Shown here: piece after piece, positions 26,686 through 36,106 of the stretch
How positions within the stretch are numbered: position 1 is the first letter of the stretch
How the letters are laid out: every line of letters starts with the position of its first letter
NCBI GenBank assembly: GCA_964370835.1
Contig: CAYJLO010000005.1
Location: forward strand, 1-64,000
Reading direction: 5' to 3'
DNA from: CAYJAD01 sp964370835
Lineage (GTDB): Bacteria; Desulfobacterota; Desulfovibrionia; Desulfovibrionales; Desulfovibrionaceae
DNA: 64,000 nucleotides
The notes under the pieces: generated by a model
Told to the model about the DNA's origin: nothing
Database searches by the model: none
What the model saw: the letters and a program-made list of their open reading frames with translations, nothing else
Translations under genes and position numbers: made by a program

Positions 26686-28038
26686 TTATGCAGCGCTGGT
26701 TTGCATCTTTTTTTCCACTTCTTTAAAAAGTTTTCTGAAGTAGAAAATGAAGACGATGGACGCCAATAAGGCGCTTACAGGGTAGCAAAAAGCCAATAAA
26801 TGCAAACTGGGGTTCATGGGCATAATAAGGTAGACCCACACAAAACGCATACCAACGATGCACACTAAGGTAAAGACCATGGGCATGAAGGAAGAGCCTA
26901 AGGCACGCGAAGCTTGCGAAAGCATTTGCTGCGGAATGGTGAGCAAATACATGGGCAAAATAATAAACATAATTTCACCAGCCATATACACCACTTCCAT
27001 ATCGTTGGTAAAGAGGGAAAATAAAGCATCTCTGCTTAATATAAAGACCGTTATAAGCACAGCCACCAATATATAACTTAGACCAATGACGTCGCGTATG
27101 GAGCGTTTTACTCTATCCATTTTGCCGGCGCCGTAATTTTGACCCACAAAAGTAATAACTGTTCCACCAATGGCAGAAACAAACATATCTACTATGCCGT
27201 CAAGTCGTAAATAGGCCACCCACGCAGCCACAGCCAATGCGTTGAAAGTGTTTACCGAGGCCTGCACAGCAATATTGGAAAAACTAAACATAATGCTTTG
27301 AATACCGGCAGGAATGCCAAGCATGGCAATGTCCTTCATGGCCGCAAAATCCACTTGCACCTTATATTCACCGGTATTTTTAAGCATTTTCACAATGAAG
27401 GAACAAAGAATGACAGCACTGAGGCCTTGTGAAAACACCGTTGCAGCGGCAATACCAAACACACCAAAGTCCAGGACCAAGGCCAATACAATATCCAACA
27501 CAATATTTAAGATACTGCAAAACATAAGTACGTAAAGAGGGCGTTTAGCATCACCCAAAGCGCGCAATACACCAGCTAAGGTGTTGTAAATAACACAAAA
27601 GAGGATGCCGGTGAGATATGTTTGTAGGTATACCATGGAAAAATCCATGGTATCTAAAGGTGTATTCATAACCAATAAGATTTCGCGACAATACACAATG
27701 CCCAGCACAGAAAGCACTATACCCACAATGCTAAAAAAGAGTAGCCCATTTACGATGGTGGATTTAACGGCAGTAAAATCTTGCTTTCCGTAGTATCTGG
27801 AAGCATATGCCGTAATGCCGCTGGAAACACCGATGAAAAAATTGGTGATGAGAATAATAACCTTGGATGCAGAACCTCCCACGGCGGCCAGTTCTAGAGT
27901 GCCAAGGCCTTTACCCACCACAATGGTATCGGCAATGGTGTACATATGTTGGAAAAAACTTCCAATTAAAATGGGCACGAAAAAGAATAAAATCTCTTTC
28001 CAAATAACCCCTTCGGTGATGCGATTTACTTTTGTCAT
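26686..28038 (-). CDS. MATE family efflux transporter (first)
   Basis: A 450-aa inner-membrane protein with twelve predicted helices in two homologous halves, typical of multidrug and toxin extrusion antiporters driven by Na+ or H+. The N-terminal ITEGVIWKEILFFFVPILIGSFFQHMYTIADTIVVGKGLG is the usual first-helix region; VGGSASKVIILITNFFIG follows. It is transcribed alone: a terminator follows at 26651-26678, and the upstream porin ends with its own terminator. It is not closely similar by eye to the second MATE protein at 29608-30918. The substrate is unknown. Confidence 0.9.
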   Translation of the reverse strand: MTKVNRITEGVIWKEILFFFVPILIGSFFQHMYTIADTIVVGKGLGTLELAAVGGSASKVIILITNFFIGVSSGITAYASRYYGKQDFTAVKSTIVNGLLFFSIVGIVLSVLGIVYCREILLVMNTPLDTMDFSMVYLQTYLTGILFCVIYNTLAGVLRALGDAKRPLYVLMFCSILNIVLDIVLALVLDFGVFGIAAATVFSQGLSAVILCSFIVKMLKNTGEYKVQVDFAAMKDIAMLGIPAGIQSIMFSFSNIAVQASVNTFNALAVAAWVAYLRLDGIVDMFVSAIGGTVITFVGQNYGAGKMDRVKRSIRDVIGLSYILVAVLITVFILSRDALFSLFTNDMEVVYMAGEIMFIILPMYLLTIPQQMLSQASRALGSSFMPMVFTLVCIVGMRFVWVYLIMPMNPSLHLLAFCYPVSALLASIVFIFYFRKLFKEVEKKMQTSAA

Positions 28039-28072
28039 TGGTTACTCTCAATGGTGTTGTATAAAGGCAAAA

Positions 28073-28100
28073 ACGGGTGATAGCTCAGCGCCACCACCCG
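28073..28100 (-). terminator. Terminator of the porin gene
   Basis: On the minus strand CGGGTG (28095-28100) pairs with CACCCG (28074-28079) around a 15-nt loop, followed by TTTT. It lies 22 nt beyond the porin stop codon. Confidence 0.72.
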
Positions 28101-28121
28101 TAGAGATGTTGGTGTTAGACC

Positions 28122-29552
28122 TTAGAAGGCATAGCGCATAATAATGCCGGCTTTGTAACCGTCACGACGCTCATCATAGCCCCAGGTGTCTTTGTCAATG
28201 CCGTTGATGGCATAGCCAAGTTGCAAGGTAGCCGTAAGGTTTTCGTAGATTTTATAGGTAGAATCTAAGTTAAATTCCACCATATAGTCAGCCGTGGTTA
28301 GATAAAACGTACCATTGCTTCCATTGGAACCGCCCAAAGCTGCGGTGGGATCGTTGAGGTGCTGAGCATTATCGGTATGGTTAGTCCCCCCCCAATAGGC
28401 CACTCGGAAGGTGTGGCTTAATTTTTCCATGAAGGAGAAATTCTTCACTTGTAAACCTACGCCCCAAGTGCCGTCATAGCCAAGAGATTGGTCAAAGCCC
28501 ACATTACCCCAACCGGAGGTAGAAAAAGACCAAGGGTCATCGCCGAAGAAGGACGTGAAGGTGCCGGAAGGTCCAAGAACAGGCATTCTTTCGGAACCAT
28601 CGCTGATGTTGCTGTCATCACCGGAGCCGTACCAAGCAAAGATGCCGGGAGTACCCCAATCCATTTTATACTCGGCTAAGGCTTTGATGAGCCAGCCTTG
28701 GCGTTGTTGGTCGATACGTTTACCATTGTATGAATATGTACCGCCGTAGCTCACCGAACCATAGTTTAAGTCCAATTCAAAATTAAATGCATCGTAAGCA
28801 AAGCTCATGGGTAAGCCAGCCCATAACAGGGTGGAGTAGGCAGGCTCATGATTCAAGGAGCTGCTGTTATAGGATGCACCACGAGGGCCTAAACCCACTT
28901 TGGCAGTGTATTTATTGGGAATGCTGTTATTACCCATAAAGCCGGCCATAATCCAAGGATTCACGCTCCAGTTACCACCCTTCACAGGAAGGGAGAGCAT
29001 GAAGAGATCAGTATTGTCAAGATAGTTGGCAGAATCGTTGGCATCGCCAGCAAAATTGTCATTGTAGGGGCGAATCCATGCCGCAGTGAGTCCCACCATA
29101 TCGTTGATTTTATAATTGGCAGAAATACCAGCTCCGTCAAAACCAAAGATGGCAGAACCACCGGCCACAGCAGGGTTGCCAAAATACTGTAAGCCCATAC
29201 GCACACTTAAAGCTGTGTTGGGCACAATCCAATCAATGTAGGCGCGGCGAAGTTCGATGACTTGACCGTCGGTGCCAAGGGATCCGCCAGAGTCTGCATG
29301 TCCCCAGTATTGTTCACCGATTTCAAAAAAAACAGCGCCGGAAAGGCTTTCGGAAGCTATGGCTTCAATTTGCAAACGCACACGCTGTGCAGAGGCAAAA
29401 GTGTCTGTACCAGTTTGTCCGTAATACATGGTATCCACAGCACCCAAACCGAAAATCCACTCGCCATGAGCCTTGAAATCTACGGCTTTGGCTCCGTTGC
29501 TTGCGCCTAAAAGCATGGCAGCAGCAAGGACAAGAGTAGCAATTCTTTTCAT
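28122..29552 (-). CDS. Desulfovibrio-type outer membrane homotrimeric porin
   Basis: A 476-aa outer-membrane channel. A signal peptide (MKRIATLVLAAAMLLGASNGAKA) is followed by VDFKAHGEWIFGLG, the first strand, and many aromatic beta-strands with Asn/Gly/Asp-rich turns. The protein ends YKAGIIMRYAF with the terminal Phe of BamA-assembled barrels. The family is typical of Desulfovibrionales and is the best taxonomic marker in the window. Three ATGs occur in the first seven codons of the longest frame; I chose the third (29552) because AAGGA lies 8 nt upstream and the signal peptide starts there. It probably passes small anions, but selectivity cannot be inferred. Confidence 0.88.
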   Translation of the reverse strand: MKRIATLVLAAAMLLGASNGAKAVDFKAHGEWIFGLGAVDTMYYGQTGTDTFASAQRVRLQIEAIASESLSGAVFFEIGEQYWGHADSGGSLGTDGQVIELRRAYIDWIVPNTALSVRMGLQYFGNPAVAGGSAIFGFDGAGISANYKINDMVGLTAAWIRPYNDNFAGDANDSANYLDNTDLFMLSLPVKGGNWSVNPWIMAGFMGNNSIPNKYTAKVGLGPRGASYNSSSLNHEPAYSTLLWAGLPMSFAYDAFNFELDLNYGSVSYGGTYSYNGKRIDQQRQGWLIKALAEYKMDWGTPGIFAWYGSGDDSNISDGSERMPVLGPSGTFTSFFGDDPWSFSTSGWGNVGFDQSLGYDGTWGVGLQVKNFSFMEKLSHTFRVAYWGGTNHTDNAQHLNDPTAALGGSNGSNGTFYLTTADYMVEFNLDSTYKIYENLTATLQLGYAINGIDKDTWGYDERRDGYKAGIIMRYAF

Positions 29553-29607
29553 CCTATTCATCCTTATCATGTTAAACGGTTAAAAAACATTCTATAGTAA
29601 CAGATTG

Positions 29608-30918
29608 TTACGCCTTGAATTTGGCATAAATATATTTCACATGGGGTACAAGATAAACTCCGCGCCCAATGTAAAAAAGCATAAAGGCAAACCACAAACC
29701 GTCATTACCCCAAAAGGGAATGGTTCCAAGGCCCAGTAAAAAAGAGAGCAGGGCCAAGAGTGTAGAGTTGCGTAAGGGTCTTGTGGTATCAGTGCCGGTG
29801 AAGACGCCGTAAACGGTGAGCCCAAAACCCGCCACCAAGGCAAAGACTGTGGACCAATGGTATACATGTGCAAAATTTTCTAAAACTTCAGCAATGTCGG
29901 TGAAGGCATACCCTATATTTTTGCCAAGCATGGTGAGTATTGTGGCTAACATGACCATAAAACCTACAGTCCATTCTAAATTACGTTGTAAGGTTAAACG
30001 TAAAAGGCCCATATTGTTTTCTCCAAGGGCCTTACCGGCAAAAACGGATGAAGTACTGGCCACACCATCATAAATATGGCTTACAAAAAATATGACTTGC
30101 ATAAGCACAGCATTGGTGGCGAGAATATCAGTGCCCAAGGATGCCCCCACCTTTGCCATCATATTGTACACCACCAAAGGGCACAGGGTTCGTATGAATA
30201 AATCGGTGTTGCTGTTAAGTATTTTAACCAATGTTTCTTTGCCCATAAGGCAAGCTTTGCGGCATTCGCGCAAGGTGAGCGTGGAGGTTTTGCCCGCAAT
30301 ATAGATCCCAAAACTTAAGGTGCATATTTGCGCTAGCAGTGTAGCCACAGCCACACCGGCCACACCCCATTCAAAGACCAGTACAAAAAGTAAATCCAAA
30401 ATGATATTCAGCGCATTACCACTGACTTGCACATAGAGCACTTGTTTGGCTTTAGCTTGGCCCATGAGCCAGCCCACCACCACGTAATTGAGCAAAACCA
30501 AAGGCGCACCCCAAATAAGAATGCGAAAATACAAATGCGCTTGCTCTGCCACAGCAGGCTCAAGGGCAAAAAGCCTTTCTACCCCAAACCAAATGAAAGA
30601 TTGAATAAGCACAAAGAACATGCCACAGGAGCTAGCTATAATAGCCGGATGTACCAAACTTGTGATCAAGTGCTCACGAATACCATCGCCCAAAGCAATG
30701 GCACTTTGGCCTGTGGTGGCTACTCGAAAAAATCCCACCATCCAGTAGAGGGTATTTAATACTAAGGAACCAATGGCAACACCGCCAATATAGGCCGATG
30801 ATTCCAAACGCCCCACCACAGCAGTGTCCACCGCTCCCAAGAGAGGCAGCGTCACTGCAGATAGAATGAAAGGAAAAGCGATGGTTGCATAATCCCTATG
30901 CGAAAGAGAAAGGTTCAT
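29608..30918 (-). CDS. MATE family transporter (DinF-like), at the end of the nik operon
   Basis: A 436-aa inner-membrane protein with about twelve helices of the DinF-like MATE branch: FPFILSAVTLPLLGAVDTAVVGRLESSAYIGGVAIGS near the N-terminus and a matching second half. It begins 7 nt after nikE on the same strand, with GGAAAG upstream inside the nikE end, so it is probably translated from the nickel-importer mRNA. A MATE exporter in that position is uncommon; it might export a metal chelator or a toxic compound, but no direct evidence shows this. Confidence 0.88.
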   Translation of the reverse strand: MNLSLSHRDYATIAFPFILSAVTLPLLGAVDTAVVGRLESSAYIGGVAIGSLVLNTLYWMVGFFRVATTGQSAIALGDGIREHLITSLVHPAIIASSCGMFFVLIQSFIWFGVERLFALEPAVAEQAHLYFRILIWGAPLVLLNYVVVGWLMGQAKAKQVLYVQVSGNALNIILDLLFVLVFEWGVAGVAVATLLAQICTLSFGIYIAGKTSTLTLRECRKACLMGKETLVKILNSNTDLFIRTLCPLVVYNMMAKVGASLGTDILATNAVLMQVIFFVSHIYDGVASTSSVFAGKALGENNMGLLRLTLQRNLEWTVGFMVMLATILTMLGKNIGYAFTDIAEVLENFAHVYHWSTVFALVAGFGLTVYGVFTGTDTTRPLRNSTLLALLSFLLGLGTIPFWGNDGLWFAFMLFYIGRGVYLVPHVKYIYAKFKA

Positions 30919-30925
30919 GAAAAAT

Positions 30926-31705
30926 TTACTTTCCGCGACGCATTTTACGAATAAAAGGTTGTTCTAATTGTTGCGCAGCCTGCAGAAGTTGGCGTGCATA
31001 TTCATTTTTTGCTAAGGGCAAATCTTGCATGTTTTCAATATGCTCTGCCACAGAGCCTTTGTTTAAAAATATAAGCTTATCGCAAACATAGGTCGCAACG
31101 GTGATGTCATGTGTAATAAATAGAAAGGCAATGCTGTATTTATGTTTCAGCTCACGCATAAGCATAAGAACTTGAGCTTGCACCGATACATCCAAAGAGC
31201 TCACAGCCTCATCAAAGAGAATAAAGGCCGGCTTGGGAGCAATGGCTCTGGCAATGCATACGCGCTGCAATTGTCCGCCACTGAGCTGATGCGGGAAGCG
31301 ATCTACCAATATTTCGCTTAAACCCACTTCATGTAAAAGCTCCACCATACGCTGCTTGATGGCATCTTTACTAAGGTGTAAACGGTGCAATGGTTCGGCT
31401 ATGGCTTCCCCCACACGCATACGTGGATTGACTGAAGTCGTATAATCTTGAAAAACCACACTACGCATGAGGGCATTGGCTTGCACTTCAGGGGCAAACT
31501 CAATACTACCGCCGTCGGGCTTCTCTAGGCCCAAAATAAGTTTACCTAGGGTGCTTTTTCCACTTCCAGATTCACCCACAATGCCAAGACACTCCCCTTT
31601 AGCCATGGAAAAAGATACGTTATGCAGAATTTGTTGACGTTCTTTTTTAAACAGGCCCGCATCCACCATAAAACTTTTACTGACGTCTTTTACATTAAGA
31701 AGCAT
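30926..31705 (-). CDS. nikE: Nickel ABC transporter ATP-binding protein NikE
   Basis: A 259-aa ATPase of the dipeptide/nickel importer family. Walker A is GESGSGKST, the signature LSGGQLQR, Walker B AFILFDEAVSSLD, and the switch His sits in FLFITHD. Start at MLLNVKDV (31705), matching the usual NikE start; an ATG three codons earlier is possible. It overlaps nikD by 11 nt. With NikD it powers import of nickel (probably as a chelate) for hydrogenase and other nickel enzymes. The family assignment is firm; the nickel label comes from the binding protein NikA. Confidence 0.88.
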   Translation of the reverse strand: MLLNVKDVSKSFMVDAGLFKKERQQILHNVSFSMAKGECLGIVGESGSGKSTLGKLILGLEKPDGGSIEFAPEVQANALMRSVVFQDYTTSVNPRMRVGEAIAEPLHRLHLSKDAIKQRMVELLHEVGLSEILVDRFPHQLSGGQLQRVCIARAIAPKPAFILFDEAVSSLDVSVQAQVLMLMRELKHKYSIAFLFITHDITVATYVCDKLIFLNKGSVAEHIENMQDLPLAKNEYARQLLQAAQQLEQPFIRKMRRGK

Positions 31706-32516
31706 GATGCGCATCCATTATTTTGGTAAAGGATTGAACAATTTTTTGCCGTGTTTCAATGAGGTTACGGGTGTATTCCTCTTGTGGATTATAGAAAACA
31801 TTATCAGTTTTTCCTTGTTCCACAACACGGCCTCTATGCATAACAATAACTTCGTGGGCCACGTGCGAAACAAGGCTTAAATCGTGGCTAATGAAGATAA
31901 GAGCCGTATTAAAGGTGTCTCGAATATGAATAAGTTCACGAATAACATCTTGTTGGCTCATATAGTCAATGGCGGTGGTGGGTTCATCGGCAATGATAAG
32001 ATCCGGTTGCATGGCAAGGGCAAGAGCCACCATGATGCGTTGTAACATGCCGCCGCTGAGCTCATGGGGAAATTTATTGAAAATCAGCCCAGCATTTTTG
32101 AGATTAACTTTTTCAAAAATTCCTTCCATGGTTTCCAAGGCTTTTTTAGGCGTAAAATCATAATGAGCCATCACCGTTTCCACCACATGTTCACCAATGG
32201 TAAAGAGAGGATTAAAAGCCGTATTGGGATTTTGCAAAATCATGCAAATTTTCTTACCGCGTAAACTACGTCTTTTTTCTGCATTCATTTCCAGCAAGTT
32301 TTCATCGTGAAAGATGGCCTTGCCCGTCATGGAAAAATGTTGACTATCAAGGAGACCATTGATGGCAGAGCAAGTAATGCTTTTTCCGCTGCCGGACTCA
32401 CCCACAATGCCAAGGCATTGGTGCTTATCTAAGGTAAAGGACACATTATGTGTTAAGGGTACTTCTTTACCGCCGCTGCGATGGCTTACCGAAAGATTTT
32501 CCACATGTAATAACAT
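31695..32516 (-). CDS. nikD: Nickel ABC transporter ATP-binding protein NikD
   Basis: A 273-aa ATPase partner of NikE. Walker A is GESGSGKSI, the Q-loop region MILQNPNTAFNPL, signature LSGGMLQRIM and Walker B DLIIADEPTTAID. The Q-loop and signature segments resemble E. coli NikD (MQNPRSAFNPL, MSGGMLQRMM) closely. It overlaps nikC by one base and nikE at its end, showing tight translational coupling. Confidence 0.9.
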   Translation of the reverse strand: MLLHVENLSVSHRSGGKEVPLTHNVSFTLDKHQCLGIVGESGSGKSITCSAINGLLDSQHFSMTGKAIFHDENLLEMNAEKRRSLRGKKICMILQNPNTAFNPLFTIGEHVVETVMAHYDFTPKKALETMEGIFEKVNLKNAGLIFNKFPHELSGGMLQRIMVALALAMQPDLIIADEPTTAIDYMSQQDVIRELIHIRDTFNTALIFISHDLSLVSHVAHEVIVMHRGRVVEQGKTDNVFYNPQEEYTRNLIETRQKIVQSFTKIMDAHHAS

Positions 32517-33334
32517 TAGGCATTCTCCTTGGGGTCAAAAATATCACGCAGGCAGTCGCCTAAGAGGTTAAATGCAGACACCACAATCATAATGGCAATG
32601 CCGGGCACCAGCATTTGTTCAGGATTGGTAAGCAGCACTTCCTTAGCCTCACTAAGCATGGCGCCCCATTCAGCCGTGGGCGGTTGCACCCCAAGACCCA
32701 AGAAGGATAATGTGGAAATGCTGATGATAATCCAGCCAAGATCCAGTGTTGCCAGCAGTGCAATGGGGCTAGCCACGTTGGGTAAAAGTTGACGAAGCAA
32801 AATATAGCTTTTGGGAGTACCCACCGTTTGTGAATATAGAATATAATTTTGATGGGTAAGTGAAAGCACATCCGTGCGGATAAGTCGCACATACCATGCG
32901 ATTTTGGCCACAATATTGGCAATAACTATATTGGTAAGACCAGGCCCAAGAACACCCACAATGCTGAGCACCAATACTTCATAGGGAAAGGAAAGGAGTA
33001 CATCGCAAGCGCGCATGATGAATTCATCCACCTTGCCCTTAAAATATCCCGAAGCTATGCCAATGATGGAGCCAATGGCTGCCGTGATGAGCATGGTCAC
33101 AAAGGAGTAGAATAAGGTTGTGCGCACGCCAAAAAGCATGCGCGAATAGACATCACGTCCAAGATTATCTGTACCGAGCCAATGTTCGGCAGAAAAGGGT
33201 GCTAAAGTGTCAATGATATCGGCTTCGTTGGGATCATAAGGAGCAATCCACGGGGCTAAAATACCCAGCACGGCCACAAAGCCAATGATGAGTATGCAGG
33301 CCATGGCCGTTTTGTGGGCAAAAATCTTAGACAT
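32516..33334 (-). CDS. nikC: Nickel ABC transporter permease NikC
   Basis: A 272-aa inner-membrane permease with six helices. DNLGRDVYSRMLFGVRTTL is the typical opening of DppC/NikC proteins, and the EAA loop reads IRTDVLSLTHQNYI...LPNVASPI. It overlaps nikB by 8 nt. It forms the transmembrane channel with NikB. Confidence 0.9.
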   Translation of the reverse strand: MSKIFAHKTAMACILIIGFVAVLGILAPWIAPYDPNEADIIDTLAPFSAEHWLGTDNLGRDVYSRMLFGVRTTLFYSFVTMLITAAIGSIIGIASGYFKGKVDEFIMRACDVLLSFPYEVLVLSIVGVLGPGLTNIVIANIVAKIAWYVRLIRTDVLSLTHQNYILYSQTVGTPKSYILLRQLLPNVASPIALLATLDLGWIIISISTLSFLGLGVQPPTAEWGAMLSEAKEVLLTNPEQMLVPGIAIMIVVSAFNLLGDCLRDIFDPKENA

Positions 33335-34271
33335 TTTGCACTCCTTTTTTCAAACGTGGATCCACAAGACAATGCAAAATATCTATAAGAAAGTTGGTTA
33401 CCACAAAGAGTACGCCCATAATAAGAATGTAGGCCTGGATGGTGGGAAAATCTCTGTTGAAAATACTGGCAACGCAAAGGCGTCCAATGCCCGGAATGGC
33501 AAAAATATTTTCGATGACCACTGTGCCGGATAAAATACGTACAATACCAATGCCTATGGCAGTCATGGATGATTGTAAGGAGTTTTTCAGCACATGAACC
33601 CAAATAATACGTTTTTCTTTAATGCCGCGAGCTCTGGCATACAGGGTGTAATTTTGCTTCATATTTTCCAGCATACTATTACGAATAAGACGCACATAGG
33701 TGGAAATATAAAGCATATTAAGCGAAATGGCCGGCAAAATATAATGCATGAGGGTGGTCGTACCACTGCTTGGGAAAATCTTCCATGTGATGGAAAACAA
33801 CCAAATAAGCAAGAAGGCCAACCAAAAATTGGGAACAGACGTTCCAGCAAATATAAAAACGCGAACGCCCTTATCAAAAAGACTGTCCTTCCATACGGCA
33901 GAAAGCACCCCCAGAGGCAAGCTTATGCACACCAGCATAACAAAGGCCACTGCGGCTAATTTCAATGTGTAAGGAAAGCTACGAGCAAATTCACTGGCTA
34001 CGGTTCTGTCTGCATTGGTATAAGAAACACCAAAATCAAGCTGTAAACAGTTTTGTACCCAGCCCACATACCGTTCTAAGAAGGAGCGATTAAGCCCTAA
34101 TTCTTCTTTCATTTCCTCAATGGCTTCAGGGGTGGGCACGATATCGTTTACTCGTAAAGCAATTTCTGCGGGGTCCCCTGGAGAAAGGCTAATGATGGAA
34201 AAAGCCAAAAAGGAAACTGCCAACACAGTGAGCAACATGATGCACAGTTTTTTAATAAGATAATTTGCCAT
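33327..34271 (-). CDS. nikB: Nickel ABC transporter permease NikB
   Basis: A 314-aa permease: first helix, then the periplasmic N-terminal domain (GDPAEIALR...EELGLNRSFLERYVGW) and five further helices. The EAA loop is seen around YTLYARARGIKEKRIIWVHVLKNSL, and IENIFAIPGIGRL is a DppB/NikB hallmark. The gene is separated from nikA by 81 nt that hold a terminator-like hairpin. Confidence 0.9.
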   Translation of the reverse strand: MANYLIKKLCIMLLTVLAVSFLAFSIISLSPGDPAEIALRVNDIVPTPEAIEEMKEELGLNRSFLERYVGWVQNCLQLDFGVSYTNADRTVASEFARSFPYTLKLAAVAFVMLVCISLPLGVLSAVWKDSLFDKGVRVFIFAGTSVPNFWLAFLLIWLFSITWKIFPSSGTTTLMHYILPAISLNMLYISTYVRLIRNSMLENMKQNYTLYARARGIKEKRIIWVHVLKNSLQSSMTAIGIGIVRILSGTVVIENIFAIPGIGRLCVASIFNRDFPTIQAYILIMGVLFVVTNFLIDILHCLVDPRLKKGVQNV

Positions 34272-34295
34272 ATGTATCGCTTTTGGTTGAAATGT

Positions 34296-34338
34296 AAAAA
34301 GGCTTGCCCCGTGTGAAGGAAGGGAACACAGGGCAAGC
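34296..34338 (-). terminator. Intercistronic terminator-like hairpin after nikA
   Basis: On the minus strand GCTTGCCC (34331-34338) pairs with GGGCAAGC (34302-34309), extended by GTGT/ACAC across a mismatch and followed by CTTTTT. It can lower expression of the permease and ATPase genes relative to the binding protein, a usual need in ABC importers. Confidence 0.7.
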
Positions 34339-34352
34339 TGTATGAGGTAAAA

Positions 34353-35954
34353 CTATTTTACAGTCATACGTTGTAAGGGAATTTCAAATTGCGAAGGGTT
34401 AAAGCCCACGCCACCTACTTTCTTATTAAAGATAGCTCGGTTACGTTCAAAGGTGAGGGGGAGGTATACGGCTTCATTTTGCAAAGTGGTTAGAATCCAT
34501 GTGTATAATTCTTGGCGCTTGTTTTCATCTACAGATTTTAAAGCTTCCAAGATGGTTGCATCGATTTTCTTTTTATCCTTAAGGCCTTGTTGTGCGGCAT
34601 AGTCACCATACACAGCAGGGGTACGCATGCTGCCCATGAAGGATTGTGGGTCATAAGGAGTGCCCCAAGATATGTTGAAAGAAATATCGAAATTACCGGC
34701 TTTTAAGCGATCACGGTGGGCTTGTTCTTCTTCGCCTACAATGTCCATGATTACGCCGGATTTGGCCCACATGCTTTGTAAATATTGAGCAATGGTACGC
34801 TCAATAACTTTGTCGCTATCATAGGTAAGTGTAATTTTAAGCTCTTTACCATCTTTTTTACGTACTTTACCGTCCATTTTCCAACCGGCGGCATCTAAAA
34901 GTTCAGCGGCTTTCTTTTCATCGTGGGTAAAGTGGGGAAGGTCGATGTTTGCATAAGGAATGGTTTTAGCGAAAATTGTGTAAGCAGGAGATTCCAAACC
35001 TAACATGATTTTATCACTAATAATTTGGCGATCAGTTAAGTGTTGTAAGGCTTGACGCACACGCACATCACTTAAATTGGGGCTGGTGGTATTGAGTACC
35101 ATCATGCGTGTGGAGACGGGGTCAGAAAGAGCGCCGCCAAAACCGTCCATCTTGGAAAAACGCTCGTAGGCTTTGGCATTAATGAGTTGCAAACCATAGA
35201 TAAGGTCCACATCGCCATTTTCTAAAGCCAAAAGACGAGCTTGGTTATCAGGAATAACCTTAGCTACAATTTTTTCCACTGCAGGTTTTTCGCCCCAGTA
35301 ATTTTCATTGCGCACAAAAGTAGATTGCTGGTCAATGACATTTTCTTCAAGCACATAAGAGCCGGTGCCGTTTAAGCAAAGGGTACCGTTTTTGGTGGTG
35401 CCTTCTTTAAAGCAGGCAGGAGAGAGCATGCGAAAAGGACGCACGACACCAAGTTCTACCAAGAAAGGATAATAGGCTTCGGGGAATTCCACTTCTACAG
35501 TGTAGTCATCCATTTTACGGATGGCTTTTTTACCCGCTTTTTCTGTTTCTTGCATAAGGCGTACGGATTCAAGCCAACCATGGCGCGTGCCATTGTCCAG
35601 AAGGGCATAGAGATTTTTCACCACAGCATCGGCATTGAAGGCTGTGCCATCGCTAAATTTTACACCTTGACGTAATTTAAAAGTGTAAATTGTCCCCTCA
35701 GAGTTCACGGTCCAACTTTCTGCAAGCCACGGAGAAGGCATACCTTTTTGGTCAATGTAAATTAATCCTTCGAACAGCAAGTTTTGTGCAAAAATTTCTC
35801 CACTATAGATGTGTGGGTTTAAATCACGTAAATCTCGATAGTTAGCAAAAGTGAGTGTGGATTCATCCTTGGCCTGAGCTACGCTTGCTAAGGAACCTCC
35901 AAGCCCCATACCCATGGCTAAAAATAATGCCAACACTGTAATCTTCTTGCGCAT
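34353..35954 (-). CDS. nikA: Nickel-binding periplasmic protein NikA
   Basis: A 533-aa solute-binding protein of the NikA/DppA/OppA family. After a signal peptide (MRKKITVLALFLAMGMGLGG... ending AQA) it follows E. coli NikA almost segment by segment: IYSGEIFAQNLLFEGL, LLDNGTRHGWLES, SAYYPFL-like EAYYPFLVELG, FVRNENYWGEKPA, GEEEQAHRDRL, SFMGSMRTPAVYGDYAAQQG. This resemblance, stronger than to peptide binders, supports nickel (perhaps with a histidine-like ligand). I start at 35954 because GGGAGAAGG precedes that ATG; an in-frame GTG at 35981 is less likely. A promoter and two hairpins precede it. Confidence 0.9.
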   Translation of the reverse strand: MRKKITVLALFLAMGMGLGGSLASVAQAKDESTLTFANYRDLRDLNPHIYSGEIFAQNLLFEGLIYIDQKGMPSPWLAESWTVNSEGTIYTFKLRQGVKFSDGTAFNADAVVKNLYALLDNGTRHGWLESVRLMQETEKAGKKAIRKMDDYTVEVEFPEAYYPFLVELGVVRPFRMLSPACFKEGTTKNGTLCLNGTGSYVLEENVIDQQSTFVRNENYWGEKPAVEKIVAKVIPDNQARLLALENGDVDLIYGLQLINAKAYERFSKMDGFGGALSDPVSTRMMVLNTTSPNLSDVRVRQALQHLTDRQIISDKIMLGLESPAYTIFAKTIPYANIDLPHFTHDEKKAAELLDAAGWKMDGKVRKKDGKELKITLTYDSDKVIERTIAQYLQSMWAKSGVIMDIVGEEEQAHRDRLKAGNFDISFNISWGTPYDPQSFMGSMRTPAVYGDYAAQQGLKDKKKIDATILEALKSVDENKRQELYTWILTTLQNEAVYLPLTFERNRAIFNKKVGGVGFNPSQFEIPLQRMTVK

Positions 35955-36002
35955 ACCTTCTCCCTGTACATGTTTCGCCACATGTATTCAGTTTCGATAA
36001 TT

Positions 36003-36068
36003 AAAAAAAGTATTGGCAGTTTTACCAATACGGAAACCTTAAAAAAGAATGCCTCCTAAAGAGGAGGC
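36003..36068 (-). promoter_or_regulatory. Tandem terminator-like hairpins in the nik leader
   Basis: Minus-strand order: hairpin 1, GCCTCCT-CTTT-AGGAGGC (36051-36068) then ATTCTTTTTT; hairpin 2, GTATTGG-N8-CCAATAC (36010-36031) then seven T (36003-36009). Both look like intrinsic terminators but lie between the promoter at 36077-36106 and nikA. This layout fits transcription attenuation; the inverted repeats could alternatively bind a regulator. Confidence 0.6.
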
Positions 36069-36076
36069 GCAAATGC

Positions 36077-36106
36077 AGTATAAGTAAAAATGAAATCCAT
36101 TGTCAA
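36077..36106 (-). promoter_or_regulatory. Promoter of the nik operon
   Basis: On the minus strand a perfect TTGACA (36101-36106), 18-bp spacer and TATACT (36077-36082). Transcription would begin close to the first leader hairpin. Confidence 0.7.
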
